Part shown: piece after piece, positions 1-11,477 of the stretch | Layout of the letters: the number at the start of each line of letters is the position of its first letter | Numbering within the stretch: the first letter of the stretch is position 1 | Origin: Thalassia testudinum | Lineage: Eukaryota > Streptophyta > Magnoliopsida > Alismatales > Hydrocharitaceae | Direction of reading: 5' to 3' | NCBI GenBank assembly: GCA_037157565.1 | Contig: JAZHRO010000019.1 | Location: 59,270,501 to 59,334,500 of the forward strand | Length of the DNA: 64,000 nucleotides | Position numbers and translations under genes: made by a program | The notes under the pieces: model-generated | Told to the model about the DNA's origin: nothing | Databases searched by the model: none | The model's input: the letters and a program-made list of their open reading frames with translations, nothing else

Positions 1-31
1 CACTATTACCTATATAACTAAGTATAGATAC

Positions 32-64
<33 letters not shown>

Positions 65-345
65 TACACACCTACTTATATATGCATACATATATACATA
101 TATATATCTATATAACTATACATATATACATATATATATATCTAGCTACATATATCTATATATACATATATTACTATATACTTATACATACATATATACC
201 TATATATAGTTATATATACATACACATACCTATATATATATATACATATACATATATATATATAACTACATATATATATACCTATATATTTATTACCATA
301 TATATATATAGATATATTTACATAGATATATATATACACATTTTC
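1..345. repeat. TA/CATA-rich microsatellite inside the LTR
   Basis: Near-continuous TATA, TACA and CATA runs. Open frames across it give Tyr/Ile-rich low-complexity peptides and are not genes. The same array, with length differences, is in the 3' LTR at about 11220-12005. Confidence 0.9.
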
Positions 346-364
346 ACATTATTTATCATATGTG

Positions 365-408
365 GTATCGCGGGAATATCTGCACCAGTTGCTGATATTC
401 CCCGATAC
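365..408 (+). other. Hairpin upstream of the LTR A TATA box
   Basis: GTATCGCGGGAATATC (365-380) and GATATTCCCCGATAC (394-408) pair with one unpaired position around a 13-base loop. It is retained in the 3' LTR at 12027-12070. Confidence 0.7.
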
Positions 409-554
409 ACGTGTACAAAAAGCGTGTTCGCATTCATCTTCTACCATCCATCCTACACCTTACACGCGGCACCTCGTCCTATTGGTTGCGTCTTTCTAGA
501 TGACGACCGACTCGACACCGTGCTACACTCCATCTCCGCCTCCACCCCCACCCC

Positions 555-562
555 TTTATATA
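555..562 (+). promoter_or_regulatory. Putative TATA box of LTR A
   Basis: TTTATATA follows a C-rich stretch and is conserved at 12217-12224 in the 3' LTR. AT-rich repeats nearby make the assignment tentative; the transcription start is inferred to lie just downstream. Confidence 0.45.
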
Positions 563-1050
563 CATAATATATACCTATACATATATATACTGTATTTACT
601 TTATTTCTGTTTCACTTTCTTGTTAGTAAAAAGATAAAAAAAGTATATAAAAGAGAAAAGATAATCTTTGACTTGCAGGTACTCCGTCTTGCGAATAGCA
701 AGACCCATTTTGGAACTATGTTTTGGCTCAAAGCCAAGAACCCAATTTTGAGGGTGTGCCTCAAGGACAAAGATTACCAGAAAAAAATATAAATAAGAAA
801 AACACCAAAAACACAATAAACGAACGGAAGAGACTCGTTGTAGGAAAGGCGTAGAAACTCGACTTGTAACCCCACTTCCCTCAATTCGACCTTGGGCCTA
901 AAAGTGACCAAGATAAAATCAAGTAGGCCAGGTAAAAAAAAAAATTTTGTAAAGAGATGGTTAGGGCCGATTTAGGTTAACCACTATATACACTTCAATG
1001 ATAAAATCACCATATTAACAACCTATTCGGGTCTGATACCACAACTTTTC

Positions 1051-1068
1051 TGGCGCCGTTGCCGGGGA
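1051..1068 (+). promoter_or_regulatory. Primer binding site, tRNA-Asp type, element A
   Basis: TGGCGCCGTTGCCGGGGA matches the complement of the 3' end of plant tRNA-Asp(GTC), the primer reported for Athila-type elements. It lies seven bases after the LTR end. Confidence 0.9.
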
Positions 1069-2441
1069 AGTGCGCCTTCAAGTAAGTTTCTATTCAATTC
1101 CTTTCAATTTTTCTCTTCTCTCTTCACGGGTATCTCTGTCTTTGGTGTGCAGGTGAACCTGGTGCAAGGAGAAGGCAGGCTGACGAAGTCAAAGACGTGA
1201 GTAGATCCAAGGGCGGGAATGAGAGCGTGAAGATGCTGACACCGCATTGGAGCTCTGCACACTTTGCTGCACAAGTAGGTTCTTTTTTTCTTAGCAACTA
1301 GGGTTAACTTGTCACCTTAAGAAAAAAAAAAAAACTAAAAACTAAAAATTAGAAAAACTTCTTGGGATCTCTTGGGGCAAGTGGATTAAAATTCACTTGT
1401 TTGATTGATTGCCTTTACTCCCACTGCCCCGGGATTTCCCACCTTACTTCGCATAGAGAAAATCCAAGAATCTTGATTCTTGAATTTCTCGTCGTGGGAA
1501 GTATTCCTTGAGGAAAACATAAAAAGATTGATTGCACCTCTCTTTGCCTCATTTACCTGCAAATTCGGGATCACATTTTTGGTGGGGAGACTTGGAATTG
1601 AGTTGATTCCAACCCCACCATGACTTTTCAACTTGCCTAAGATTCGATCCCGAACATTTCAACACCAACAATTTTAGTTTCTTTATCTATTGATTGAGCC
1701 GTGTGTGTGGAAATCTTTTTGGTGATTGGGAGCACTTGAATTGAAGTGCTTTCACTCCCTTTCACACTAATATAAAACTGACTCGTGCATCCACACATAG
1801 AAATCTCCATTTAGGGTAGCCCATTGCATTTTAGCATGCATTAACCAACTGATATTGAAGAAGGGTTTGTTGGGGCTTAGAAGAAAACCTGTATTCTCTC
1901 AAAAACCAGGAGATTGGTTGAATTGGTAATTCATAGAAATCCTAAAATTCATACTACTTAAGGATGAACTCTAAAAATCATTCACCAATAAAAACTTCAA
2001 TTCGGGGAGATTTTCCCGTTGCATGCTTGTTTTACACACTCTGAAAATCAATCATTTGGGCATTACTCGTAAACAACGCCCTTCACATTCCAGAAGCACT
2101 TGACCCTAAGCCTCTAACTAAAATTGGTAGTAACTTGACCCTTACTAAGGATTGGAGGTCTAACTACCTGCGTGTAGCGTCTACGTGCTGGTGAGGGTTC
2201 CCGCGTGCTATCGGGTGTCTAAGACTGGGGCAAACGGCCTTTCAATCTGGCCCGGTGGTTCCACGGTGCTCGCATTCGGTTCCATAGTTCGTGATAGAAG
2301 GTAACTTAGATCTTTAGGTCTAAGGGCACTGTAGAGGTTAGGAATTGGATTGAATTGATTTGTCATCAAGTGTACCTTTGCGGCGTCATTTCTCTCATCT
2401 TTTTTCCCTTCTCATCTCCCCAATTCTTCCTACGATAGTGC
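1069..2441 (+). other. 5' leader of element A
   Basis: Noncoding leader of about 1.4 kb between primer site and gag. It holds a splice-like pair (CAA|GTAAGT at 1082 and GTGTGCAG ending at 1152) that would give a 71-base intron. No other gene or RNA was recognised. Confidence 0.6.
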
Positions 2442-4017
2442 ATGTTTGGGAGGAGGTCACAAAACCCTGAACTGATTGAATTGCCTGATAAATCTAGAAA
2501 AGAAGTCGAATCGTCCTCCTCCTACACAAACATGGCTGCACACCCACCCCCAAATCCCGAGGGAGGAAACTGCCCTCAGAACCACCAGGTGGTGGAGCCT
2601 TAGATCCCATAACCCGCCTCCAAGCCCAAATGGAAATGTATAATGAACAAATTGAAGCCATTCGGGAAACATTGGAGGAAATGCAGAACCCTCCCGAACG
2701 GGAGGAGCCTAAGTCTCTTAGCTCTTATCAGAATCTCGCTGCTACAGAGACCATAGGACAAATTTGGGTCCCCATGGGTAGGGACAACTTTGAATTAAAA
2801 CCCAACATAATTGGCCTGATAAATTTTCGCTTCCATGGTCTTGCAAGTGAAGATCTGTTTCTCCACTTGGAAGACTTAACCTGATTAGTTGAAATTGTTA
2901 AACCAAGAAATGTCGGGTTACCTATAGTCCTCATGAAAATGTTCCTGTTTTCATTGCGGGATAAAGCGTCGCAGTGGTTATGCACCCTTGGGAGAACCAT
3001 CCACTCTTGGGAAGAGATGCGAACGGCGTTTCTCAAGAAGTTCTTCCCAATCGGGCGAACCAATGTGCTTCGCCGTGCCATCACTTCATTTATGCAACAA
3101 AACGGCGAACAATTTCATGAGACATGGGAGAGGTATAACGACCTCCTCAGGAAGTGTCTGCACCACGGTCTGCCTAAGTGGCATATAGCCCAGATTTTCT
3201 ACTATGGGCTAAATGAGACTTTGAAGTAGATTGCATACGCCTCCTGCAGAGGGAACTTTATGAATAAAGACGAGAATGGTGCATTTGAATTGTTTGAAAA
3301 TATGAGTGAAAACTCGATGAACAATGCTTCCATTGTTGCCTTTAATCGTACCAGCCAGCCCCGACATGTCCACGAAGTTGACACGGGACCCTCCCATTCA
3401 TCCACTGATCTAAGCCTTATTGCACAAAAATTGGATGAAGTCTCCGTCGTGCACAAGAAGCTGGACGAGCTTCTGGCCAACCTCGCCCGTTCTATGGCAA
3501 ACACCCCCACTTCACCACTTCGTCACAATCCAAATTCTACCAACACCATGCTTATCCTGAGAAACCCCGTTAGACCTTCCTTACCGAGTGTCTCGCCGAG
3601 CGACTCGGTAAGTGATGTGAAACTGGCTTCTGTGAGCCAGTATTTTGACACAGATGACCAAGCCTCCGTGTGTCGGATGCATACTTACATGCGGACGCAT
3701 CTTCTGGCATAGAAGACGCTTGCACCCTGGGGAACAACACATTTTCTGCCACTTATAACCCAAGGTGGTGCAATCATCCGAACTTCGCATGGTCCAACAA
3801 CCCGCAATTCCAAAACCCCACGGGTGGACCAATGCGACCGTTCGCACCCGTCATCCCAAGGGCCCAGTCTAATCCTATGGCGAATCTGCCATCAGGCCCT
3901 TGCGTACCGCAAACTGAACACGCATCAAGTCCTCTTGATAAATTGATGCGAATGATGACGGAAATGTCAAAGCGCCATGAAGAGAACATGACTTCTCTTC
4001 AGTACCAATTGGCGTAG
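2442..4017 (+). pseudogene. gag: gag pseudogene, element A (Athila-type)
   Basis: Gag would form the retrotransposon particle. I place the start at 2442 because the first residues, MFGRRS, are identical to the gag start of element D. After a frameshift, homology resumes in the segment at 2630-2884 (ELKPNIIGLINFRFHGL), and continues at 2933-3229 (the WEEMRTAFLKKFFPIGRT core of the gag domain), 3260-3712 and 3670-4017. The last piece has the lineage-typical YNPRWCNHPNFAWSNN. There is no zinc knuckle, as expected for Athila. Stops at 2882 and 3227 and a frame change near 3690 break it; weak coding similarity continues to about 4300. Non-functional. Confidence 0.85.
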
Positions 4018-4497
4018 TAGAATGCTGAGATCAGTCAACTACGCATGGCGACTCGATCTCAGGGCACTCTTTCCGCCCAACCTGTTCCAAACCCGTGAAA
4101 CTTCGTACCTCGTGGTCCTCAACCATAGGTACGACCTTCTCAGGGGCAGGTTAATCAAATTCTGCAAGCTCCGAGCATTCCACCGGGATTTCAGGCTAAT
4201 TCCGCTGCAACACCGCACTCTTGTGTCCCCATTGCGAACCCTCCTCCGCCGTATGATCCCACTGGACCCACATCGTCCAATGCTATCACTATGAGGAGCG
4301 GTAAGTAGACCGTCGATTCACCTCGACCTGATCCTGGCCCATCTTCTTCATCGCCCTCTCATTCGGGATGCGCACCGCATTCGCGAGAGAACGATACACC
4401 CAAATTGTTGCCAGAATCAGTTCCATTCCCTGAGGCTCTACTGAGGGAGCCAAAAGGCAAAAAGAAAGATATGTAGGTCTTTGATAACCTGCGTAAT

Positions 4498-5160
4498 TTG
4501 TTCAGGGATGTAGAAATCAAAGTATCCCTGCTCGAGGCTATCAACTACATACCAACTGTCGCCCGATTTTTCAAAGACTACACAACACCCAGGCGACAAT
4601 CAAAGAAAACTAAGAATCCGGTGGTTCTCTCGCCTCATGTGAGTTGTGCTATACTGTCAAACCTACCACCGAAGCAGAAAGATCCGGGCACACCACTCAT
4701 TTCCTGTAGCATCCAAGGCTGCAGTTTTAATCGTGCCCTGCTTGATCTAGGGTCTTCCACAAATCTTTTATCGACCATCATGCTAGAAAAATTTTCCTTA
4801 GGAAATCTGAAACCCACACCTGTCACGTTACAGTTGGTAGATCATTCTGTCAAAATCCTGAAGGGTGTGGTGGAAGACGTGGTGGTTAGGGTCAACAGTC
4901 TCTGTTTTCCTGTTGACTTTCTTGTTTTAGATATGGAAGTTCCTAGTTCACTTTCTGATTGTCCGATCATCCTCGGTCGACCTTTCTTGGCCACAGCCCG
5001 TGCCCATATCCACTGCGAGTTGGGCTGTATCGAGATTGCCGTTGGATCTGAAAAGATTAAGCTTAACATCTTCAAGGCAGCCAAGAACTTTGATTGCGAT
5101 TGTATCGAGGATGACACGTTTGACGAGGACATGGCCGTCAGCACATGTATCGGACTAATT
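4498..5160 (+). pseudogene. pol: Aspartic protease domain, element A
   Basis: The N-terminal part of a 429-residue open segment (4498-5787). The active site reads ALLDLGSSTNLL, the plant D-L-G-x-S form of the retropepsin D-T/S-G-A motif. The flap and hydrophobic pair follow (LQLVDHS, CPIILGRPFLATARA). It would cleave the Gag-Pol polyprotein. A Pro/Ser-rich linker (about 5170-5560) joins it to RT in the same frame. The catalytic Asp is retained, but it lies in a broken polyprotein. Confidence 0.85.
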
Positions 5161-5559
5161 GGGACCTATTCGGACTGCTGCAGATTACCTATAAACACTG
5201 ATGACCACCTGACCAACACATATTGTGACGTTCCCCCATCCCTCCCTTGTCCCGTACCCTCTCCTAGCCAGACTTCTGACGAGGTTTTGTTCGCTTCCCA
5301 TACCTCGTGGTCTGAGTCATATCCGGGCTACTCACCGTCGGTCTACACTCTTGAAGATCGGATTGCCCTTTCTTCCCCGCCAAATCTGGCGGATTTGCAA
5401 ATCCACACTGGGACCTTGAGCCCATATACTTCTCGCTGGGGCTATTCATTTTTGGATCCTCTTCTTGGCCAATTTCTTCCTCCTGACTTGTTCTCCAACC
5501 CGCCTGGGACACTCTCGTCCCAAGAAATGCCAGACCTTTCACCATCCACTCCCGAGCTG

Positions 5560-6606
5560 AAAGAGCTGCCTAACACACTTAAGTATGTTTTCCTTGGACC
5601 AAATGAAACGCTCCCAGTAATCATCAGTTCAAAATTGACCAGGGAGCAAGAGTGCAAACTAACTAAGGTCCTCATAGAACACAAGGTAGCTATTGGATGG
5701 TCCTTATCAGACTTATCTGGCATTAGCCCCGCCTACTGCACTCACCGTATATATACGGAGGAGGCTCGACCTTCATGCAATATGTAGTGACGTCTCAACC
5801 CTAACATGCGGGAGGTCGTAAAGAAAGAAATCATTAAGTGGCTGGATGCGGGTATAATCTACTCGATCAGCGATAGCCCCTGGGTGAGTCCGATTCACAT
5901 TATGCCCAAAAAGGCAGGACTCACCATTCGTGTTAATGACAGGGGCGAATCCATCCCCACACGCACTCCTACATCTTGGAGAGTGTGTGTGGATTATAGG
6001 AATCTCAATGCTGCAACCAAGAAAGATCACTTTCCGCTACCATTCATTGACCAAATCCTGGAGCGGTTAGCGGGAAATAAATTTTTCTGTTTCCTGGATG
6101 GATTCTCAGGATATAACTAGGTGGCAATTGACCCCCGAGACCAAGAGAAAACCACTTTTACCTACCCTTTTGGCACCTTCGCATTTACAAGAATGCCGTT
6201 CGGACTTTGCAACGCGTCAACGACTTTCCAGAGATGTATGCTGGCGATATTCCATGACATGGTGGGTGACTTTCTCGAGGTCTTCATGGATGACTTTCTC
6301 GAGGTCTTCATGGATGACTTTTCGATCTTTGGACCATCTTTCGACGAATGTATTGCCAACCTGACTCGTATCCTTAGGAGTTGTATTGATGTAAACCTCA
6401 TGCTTTCCTGGGAAAAAAGTCATTTTATGGTGCATGAGGGAATTGTTCTCGGACATATCATCTCTGATAGGGGTATCGAGGTTGACAGAGCTAAGCTCAA
6501 TGTCATTGCTGATTTACCTGTGCCTGGCTCTGTCAAACAAATCCGCTCCTTCCTGGGACACGTCGATTTTTATAAGAGATTCATCAAAGACTTCTCCAAA
6601 ATTTCT
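5560..6606 (+). pseudogene. pol: Reverse transcriptase domain, element A
   Basis: Ty3/gypsy RT. Visible in order: SWRVCVDYRNLNAATKKDHF; motif A in FCFLDGFSGY with the catalytic Asp present; FGTFAFTRMPFGLCNA; the catalytic FMDD motif; SHFMVHEGIVLGH; and the RSFLGH thumb motif. Stops interrupt it at 5785 (TAG), 5788 (TGA), 6118 (TAG) and 6607 (TGA). By comparison with element D the first two replace CAG CGA and the third replaces CAG. The FMDD segment is duplicated in tandem. Non-functional. Confidence 0.92.
6274..6321 (+). repeat. 24-bp tandem duplication of the RT catalytic motif
   Basis: Two identical 24-base units, 6274-6297 and 6298-6321, each encode LEVFMDDF. The result is in frame and reads FMDD twice, eight residues apart. 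Element D has one copy at the same place. Confidence 0.97.
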
Positions 6607-6609
6607 TGA

Positions 6610-7158
6610 CCCTTAACTCATCTCCTATCAATTGACGTACCCTTCGATATGGGCCTCGACTATATACAAGCATTCACGTAGCTATGTAATGCTGTCACCA
6701 AGGTCCCTGTTCTCCAGCCGCCTGATTGGTCCCTCGACTTTGAACTTATGTGTGACGCTTCCGACCTTGCAGTCGGAGCCATCCTGGGACAAAGATGCGA
6801 TAGACACCCCTTCGTAGTGTACTACACCAGTAAGACGTTGGACGAGGCCTAGTGTAATTATACTACCACTGAAAAAGAACTACTGGCGGTCGTCTTTGGG
6901 TTGGAGAAATTCTGCTCTTACCTTCTGGGCTCTCAAGTTATTGTTTTCACTGATCACGCGGCCATTCACCATCTCATGCACAAGAAGGATGCCAAGCCTA
7001 GACTGATTCGTTGGATCCTTCTGCTCTAGGAATTTGACATTGAGACCCGCGATAAGGCCAGAGCCCAGAATGTTGTAGCTGATTACTTTTCCAGACTAGA
7101 CCCTGACCATATTGGTCTTACTCTGCCGATCAATGAAATTTTTCCTGATGAGCACCTA
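6610..7158 (+). pseudogene. pol: RNase H domain, element A
   Basis: RNase H removes the RNA strand during reverse transcription. Visible: CDASDLAVGAILGQ (first Asp), [27 protein letters not shown] (Glu), [13 protein letters not shown] (Asp), then the tether sequence RLIRWILLL and NVVADYFSRL. In-frame TAG stops at about 6679, 6850 and 7027 each sit where element D or the family has Gln. Confidence 0.88.
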
Positions 7159-8472
7159 TTGGCAACAAATGTGGCAAGTGGACCATGGTATGCCGACATT
7201 GCCAATTACCTTGCTTCTGGATCCCTTCCACATGGCTGGCCTAAAAACCAGTGCGAGCGTCTCATGGCAGTAGCAAAGTATTATTTTTGGGATAATCCAC
7301 TTCTTTTTCGGATAAGTGCTGATCAAATCATCCGTCACTGCATTCTTGACAGCGAGTTCCCCAGTGTGCTATCCTTCTGCCACGATCAGGCCTGCGGAGG
7401 CCATTTCTCTGGGAGGAAAACTGCAACCAAGGTGTTGTAGTGCGGTTTCTTTTGGCCCTCCCTTCACCAGGATGCACACAATTATGCCAAGCATTGCACT
7501 AGGTGCTAGTCATTAGGGTCAATGTCACGTCGTGACATGATGCCCTTACAACCCATCCTAGTTGCAGAAATCTTTGACATCTGGGGAATTGACTTCATGG
7601 GTCCCTTTCCTCCATCCAACGGTTTCGAATTCATTCTCGTGGCCGTTGACTATGTTTCAAAATGGATCGAGGCTATTCCCGCGCGCCGTGCTGACCATTT
7701 TATATCCACCTGATTTGTCAAAGACCACATCTTTGCGCGCTTTGGGATCCCTCGAGCCATTTTCTTGGATGGAAGAAGCCACTTTACCCATGCTTCTTTT
7801 CGAACACTTCTGAGGAAATACGGAGTCCACCATCGTATCGCATCCCCGTATCATCCTCAGACGAATGGCCAGGCTGAAGTGTCGAACGGGCAAATCAAGC
7901 AGATTCTCCAGAAAATGGTTCGGCCTGACCGTAAGGATTGGTCCGACAAGCTGATTGATGCACTTTGGGCATATCGGACCGCCTTCAAGGCTCCCCTTGG
8001 TATGTCTCCGTATAGAATCGTTTATGGGAAGCCTTGTCATTTGCCCATGGAGTTGGAGCACCGCACTTATTGGGTGGTTCGCCAATGTAACCTCGACCCA
8101 GACCTGTGTGGTCGAGAAAGGAAACTCCAACTCCAAGAGCTGGAAGAGCACTGTCGTGAAGCCTATGATTCTGCTTTAACCTTCAAACAATGCACTAAGG
8201 CTTTTCACGACAACCGTATTCGGCGGAAAGAATTTCAGCCATCTCAGCAAGTTTGGCTCTATAATGCCCGAGTCAAATTCTTTCCTGGGAAGCTGAAGTC
8301 CAAATGGATTGGTCCTTTCCTGGTCTCAAGACCATTCCCCAACGGGGCTGTCGAGATTGAAGATCCCAAATCTGGGCGTAAATTTACGGTCAACGGGTAG
8401 CGTTTGAAACCCTATCTGACTCATGAACCTGCCCCCGTTGGAGAAACCGTTGCATTGCTGGAGGGTAACTAA
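7159..8472 (+). pseudogene. pol: Integrase domain, element A
   Basis: The zinc-binding HHCC region begins at about 7370 (FCHDQACGGHFSGRKTATKVL, then CTRC). The catalytic core has WGIDFMGPF (first Asp), FLDGRSHFTHASF (second Asp) and NGQAEVSNGQIKQIL (Glu). The C-terminal part (KFFPGKLKSKWIGPFLV) is the GPY/F-like module. No chromodomain follows; the frame ends at a TAA at 8470-8472 if the stop at 8398 (Gln in element D) is ignored. Other stops are at 7438, 7510 and 7711. It would insert cDNA into the genome; inactive here. Confidence 0.9.
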
Positions 8473-8720
8473 TTCTTTGCCTCATTCCGAGTCTAGTTGG
8501 GGACTTTAAATTCAGTGCTCATTGGGAGGCACCCTAACAACACTCACCATCCACCATCACTTTTCACTTCACTGTCACGATCACTTCACTTTTCACTTCA
8601 CCACCCACCATCCACCCACCCTACCACCCTGCTATATACCCTGCACCTCAGCTCTCGTTACCCGATCTTTCGCCCTTTCTTTACCTTTCCCTGCATGCAT
8701 ATGAGGACATAGCATTGTTT

Positions 8721-8735
8721 GGCATGGGGGGGTGG
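8721..8735 (+). promoter_or_regulatory. Internal polypurine tract, element A
   Basis: GGCATGGGGGGGTGG lies 1.07 kb before the LTR-adjacent tract. Elements C and D have the same motif in the same relative place, so it is probably a second plus-strand priming site or another conserved signal. Confidence 0.6.
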
Positions 8736-9276
8736 ATAGGCATCCATAGGATCTGGGCATTTTATGGTATCGTACAGTTCCTACTTATTTATAAATATGC
8801 AAGAAAAAGAAAAAGGAAAAAAAATATAAATAAATGGTGTTTCGTAATGTTCTGAAAGCTGAAACAAAAATACAATAAGTGTTTATGGATATTCAACCTC
8901 TGTTTTGAAGACTTTCCAGGCCACAGAAGCTTGATTCGCTCAGGCTCGACTTAATTCACTTGAGCATTGACAAGATAGATCAGAATCTCTTCTAACTAAG
9001 GATGTATTCTTGTACCTGAGACATCAGTACAGGATTCATTGGTTTGCTTCTACTTGAGAGCTTAAGTAAACTTGGTTCACACTACACATATCAGGAAAGA
9101 CCAGGTGAACATAAGATCCAACCCTAGTTTTCATTAGGGAAGGTGGAGTCCTTACTTGTGCGCACAGGTAGATTTTTTATCCCAGGTTTTAGTCTTGTGT
9201 TTAGGAGAAACTCTTTCTACCAAAAAGAAACTCTCCCACCAAAAAGAAAAGTGTGCTCCTTCAAATAAAATTGTAA

Positions 9277-9338
9277 GAGATATACTGACACGTGTTTTAA
9301 AAAAGAAAAAAAAAGATGCAAATAAGTCAGTATATCTC
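9277..9338 (+). other. Inverted repeat in the 3' spacer of A
   Basis: GAGATATACTGAC (9277-9289) and GTCAGTATATCTC (9326-9338) are perfect complements around a 36-base A-rich loop. It could be a small insertion or an RNA structure. No target duplication was recognised. Confidence 0.6.
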
Positions 9339-9802
9339 ACAAATATCTGTAAAATCTTCCTACGAAAAGTTTTGTTTTCCTTGAGCCACAAATGTCAGAA
9401 AATGGGAGTTGAATTTTCCGTCATCTTCTTAAAGGTCAATCTGAAAACACGAGATGAAACTGGGACCAACCTTTACTTAAAAATTCATGAAACCCTGGGC
9501 TTGAGTCTTAATGTTCATCTGGTTAGTCTTGATCCTTCACTATGCATAAGCCATAATCTCTTGAGCTCTCGAGTACGGCAAAAACCTCCTGGATCCTGGA
9601 AATCGTACTTAAGGTTTAAATATCAAGAGTCCTGGTTAGTCGAGAGATGATCTATGTCATGTGAGACTTATAGTGCTGGTAGTCTTCTCTACAATTGGTT
9701 CTCACAATATCCAACAATAAACACACCTATATCGCCTCAGAAGAAAATCTTCAGCTTAAGATCAATTCTAAATACTGTTTTGCTAGGGACTAGCAAAAGA
9801 TA

Positions 9803-9814
9803 GACATGGGGGTA
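9803..9814 (+). promoter_or_regulatory. Polypurine tract next to the 3' LTR, element A
   Basis: GACATGGGGGTA directly precedes TGATTG, the LTR start. Elements C and D have GGCATGGGGGTA followed by TGATG at the same boundary. Confidence 0.85.
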
Positions 9815-10356
9815 TGATTGCACCGCAAAATTACGCCTACAATTGTGCCATCTTTGTGCTATTTCCTAGCATTACCAATGCATATTAGGTCTCCATAGTT
9901 GCATTGTAAAAATACAAGCATGCATGCATTTAATTGAGAAGGGAGGAGAATGAAATAAAATGGCCTCGCGATTACATTTTTCCTCAAGTGCATCTTTGCA
10001 AAATCCACCATCTTTTTATTTTTCCACTTGATTTTTGAAATGCTTCCCGTGATTGCAACTTCTCCTTGTGCCATTCCCTGCTCTCCATCCCTCTCCCTGT
10101 TAGCCACAGCAGACCTCTCCCTGCCATGAGCCGTGCATGAGCCATGCACAGCCAGGGCATGGCTGTGCATGGCTTTCTTCTTCTGTAAAAGGAGGGCGTC
10201 GTCTTCTTCTCAAAAGCAGCCTGGTCCTCACCACAAAAAAAGCCAAAAAAAAAAAAAGACTCTGCAGAACTTCTCCTTCCAGGCCGCCCTCTCCTCCCTC
10301 TCCCTCCATACGCCAGCCCTCCTCCTCCGAGGAGACACCCGGTAGGCAGGAGCCCT

Positions 10357-10818
10357 CACTGTGGTGCACACCACCACAGTGAGACCACCACCGCCCAGCT
10401 CTTCAAAGAGCCGATGGGCGTGGTGGCTCTTTTCTCATTTTTTTTACGTTTCCAGCACCTTCAACCATGGTTGCAAGCTTCAAGGTCTAAAGCTTGAAGC
10501 TCGGCGGCAGCAGCTGCGGCAAGGCAGCAGCAGCAGCAGCCGCCCAGCCTCTTTCCGCGCAAGCCTGTAGGTCGCCTTCGCCTTCCGCGCGCACCTGCAG
10601 GCATCACTGCCTCCCGCTTCTCTGCTCTGTCGCGAGGTCACGCCCGCAAGCAGCAGCCGAAGCCACTCCGCCGCGCGTGCCGAGCCGTCTGCACTCACAC
10701 AACCGCCCGTACCCGATCACGCGGCGTGGCCTTCCACTATAGCCACTGTTCACGCGAGTCTGCGCGACATTGTGGCTATAGTGGGGTGACCGGAAAGCTT
10801 CTCACTTATCCGGTCACC
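10357..10818 (+). other. Cluster of perfect hairpins in LTR A U3
   Basis: Three perfect inverted repeats: 10357-10366 with 10372-10381 (10-bp stem, 5-base loop); CCACTATAGCCAC at 10734-10746 with its complement at 10772-10784 (13 bp); and GGTGACCGGA at 10785-10794 with its complement at 10809-10818 (10 bp), adjoining the second. Confidence 0.75.
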
Positions 10819-11129
10819 TGGCGTGCCACAACTGGCCCTCGCCTGTGCGCGCGCCCGCCCACGCATCTGCTAGCCCTCTCCTAGCGCCTTCCTTCGCCCG
10901 CTTCCTTCACCACGTGCACCTGCGAGCGCCAACGCCCGCTCTAGCCTTCACGCAGCACGGTGCGCTGCGTCTCCTCTCCGTGCTCCTTGCCCTCTAGCAT
11001 GCACATCCCCGCTCGCATAGGTGCCTGCGCGTGCGCTTGAGGACCTTCAGACAACGCATTGGGCTCGTAGACGACTTATCCGCCTCTTCTCCAGCAGTGC
11101 GGCTGCTCTGTCTCCCGCTCTCTTTCTCT

Positions 11130-11421
11130 CTCTCTCTCACTCTCTCTCACAACACTCTTCACCGACGCTCACACACACATACACTCACACTTCCACACAC
11201 ACACACACACACACACACCTAGACACTATTATATACACATATATATACATATATATATATATACACTTATATTTATACATATAGTAGTACCTATATACTT
11301 ATGTATTAGTATACATACATACATACATACATATATATATATATCTATATACTTATATATATACATATATATATATATACACACACATATACATATACTT
11401 ATATACATATACATACATACA

Positions 11422-11477
<56 letters not shown>

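Larger units (their letters stand above)
1..1043 (+). repeat. 5' LTR of element A, left part missing
   Basis: This is the downstream third of the LTR; position 1 aligns with 11701 in the 3' LTR. It holds an AT-rich microsatellite, a hairpin, a TATA-like box and the U5 region. Similarity to the 3' LTR stops after ACCACA at 1041-1043, seven bases before the primer site. Confidence 0.9.
8473..9802 (+). other. 3' untranslated spacer of element A
   Basis: Noncoding sequence of about 1.3 kb between the pol end and the 3' LTR. It begins with a CAC/ACC-rich stretch, contains an internal polypurine tract and one strong inverted repeat, and has no env-like ORF. A 164-residue open frame at 9156-9650 has no recognisable domain and low-complexity Lys runs. 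Confidence 0.6.

Noticed and set aside
82..567. Open frames of up to 161 residues in the AT-rich repeat, also at 11229-11628
   Set aside because: Translations are Tyr/Ile/Thr low complexity produced by TATA/CATA microsatellites inside an LTR.
1051..1068. tRNA gene at the primer sites, also at 46741 and 61393
   Set aside because: Only the 18 bases complementary to a tRNA 3' end are present, at LTR borders; no cloverleaf.
4498..8472. Endogenous pararetrovirus
   Set aside because: Integrase, LTRs and a tRNA-Asp primer site are present and no movement or coat protein was seen; Ty3/gypsy fits better.
9156..9650. 164-residue frame in the 3' spacer of element A
   Set aside because: Crosses an inverted repeat and poly-Lys runs; no domain and no counterpart seen in elements C or D.
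8473..9802. Possible env-like ORF downstream of integrase in element A, and 53184-54756 in element D
   Set aside because: No signal peptide, membrane segment or long frame; only short frames with no recognisable domain and noncoding repeats.
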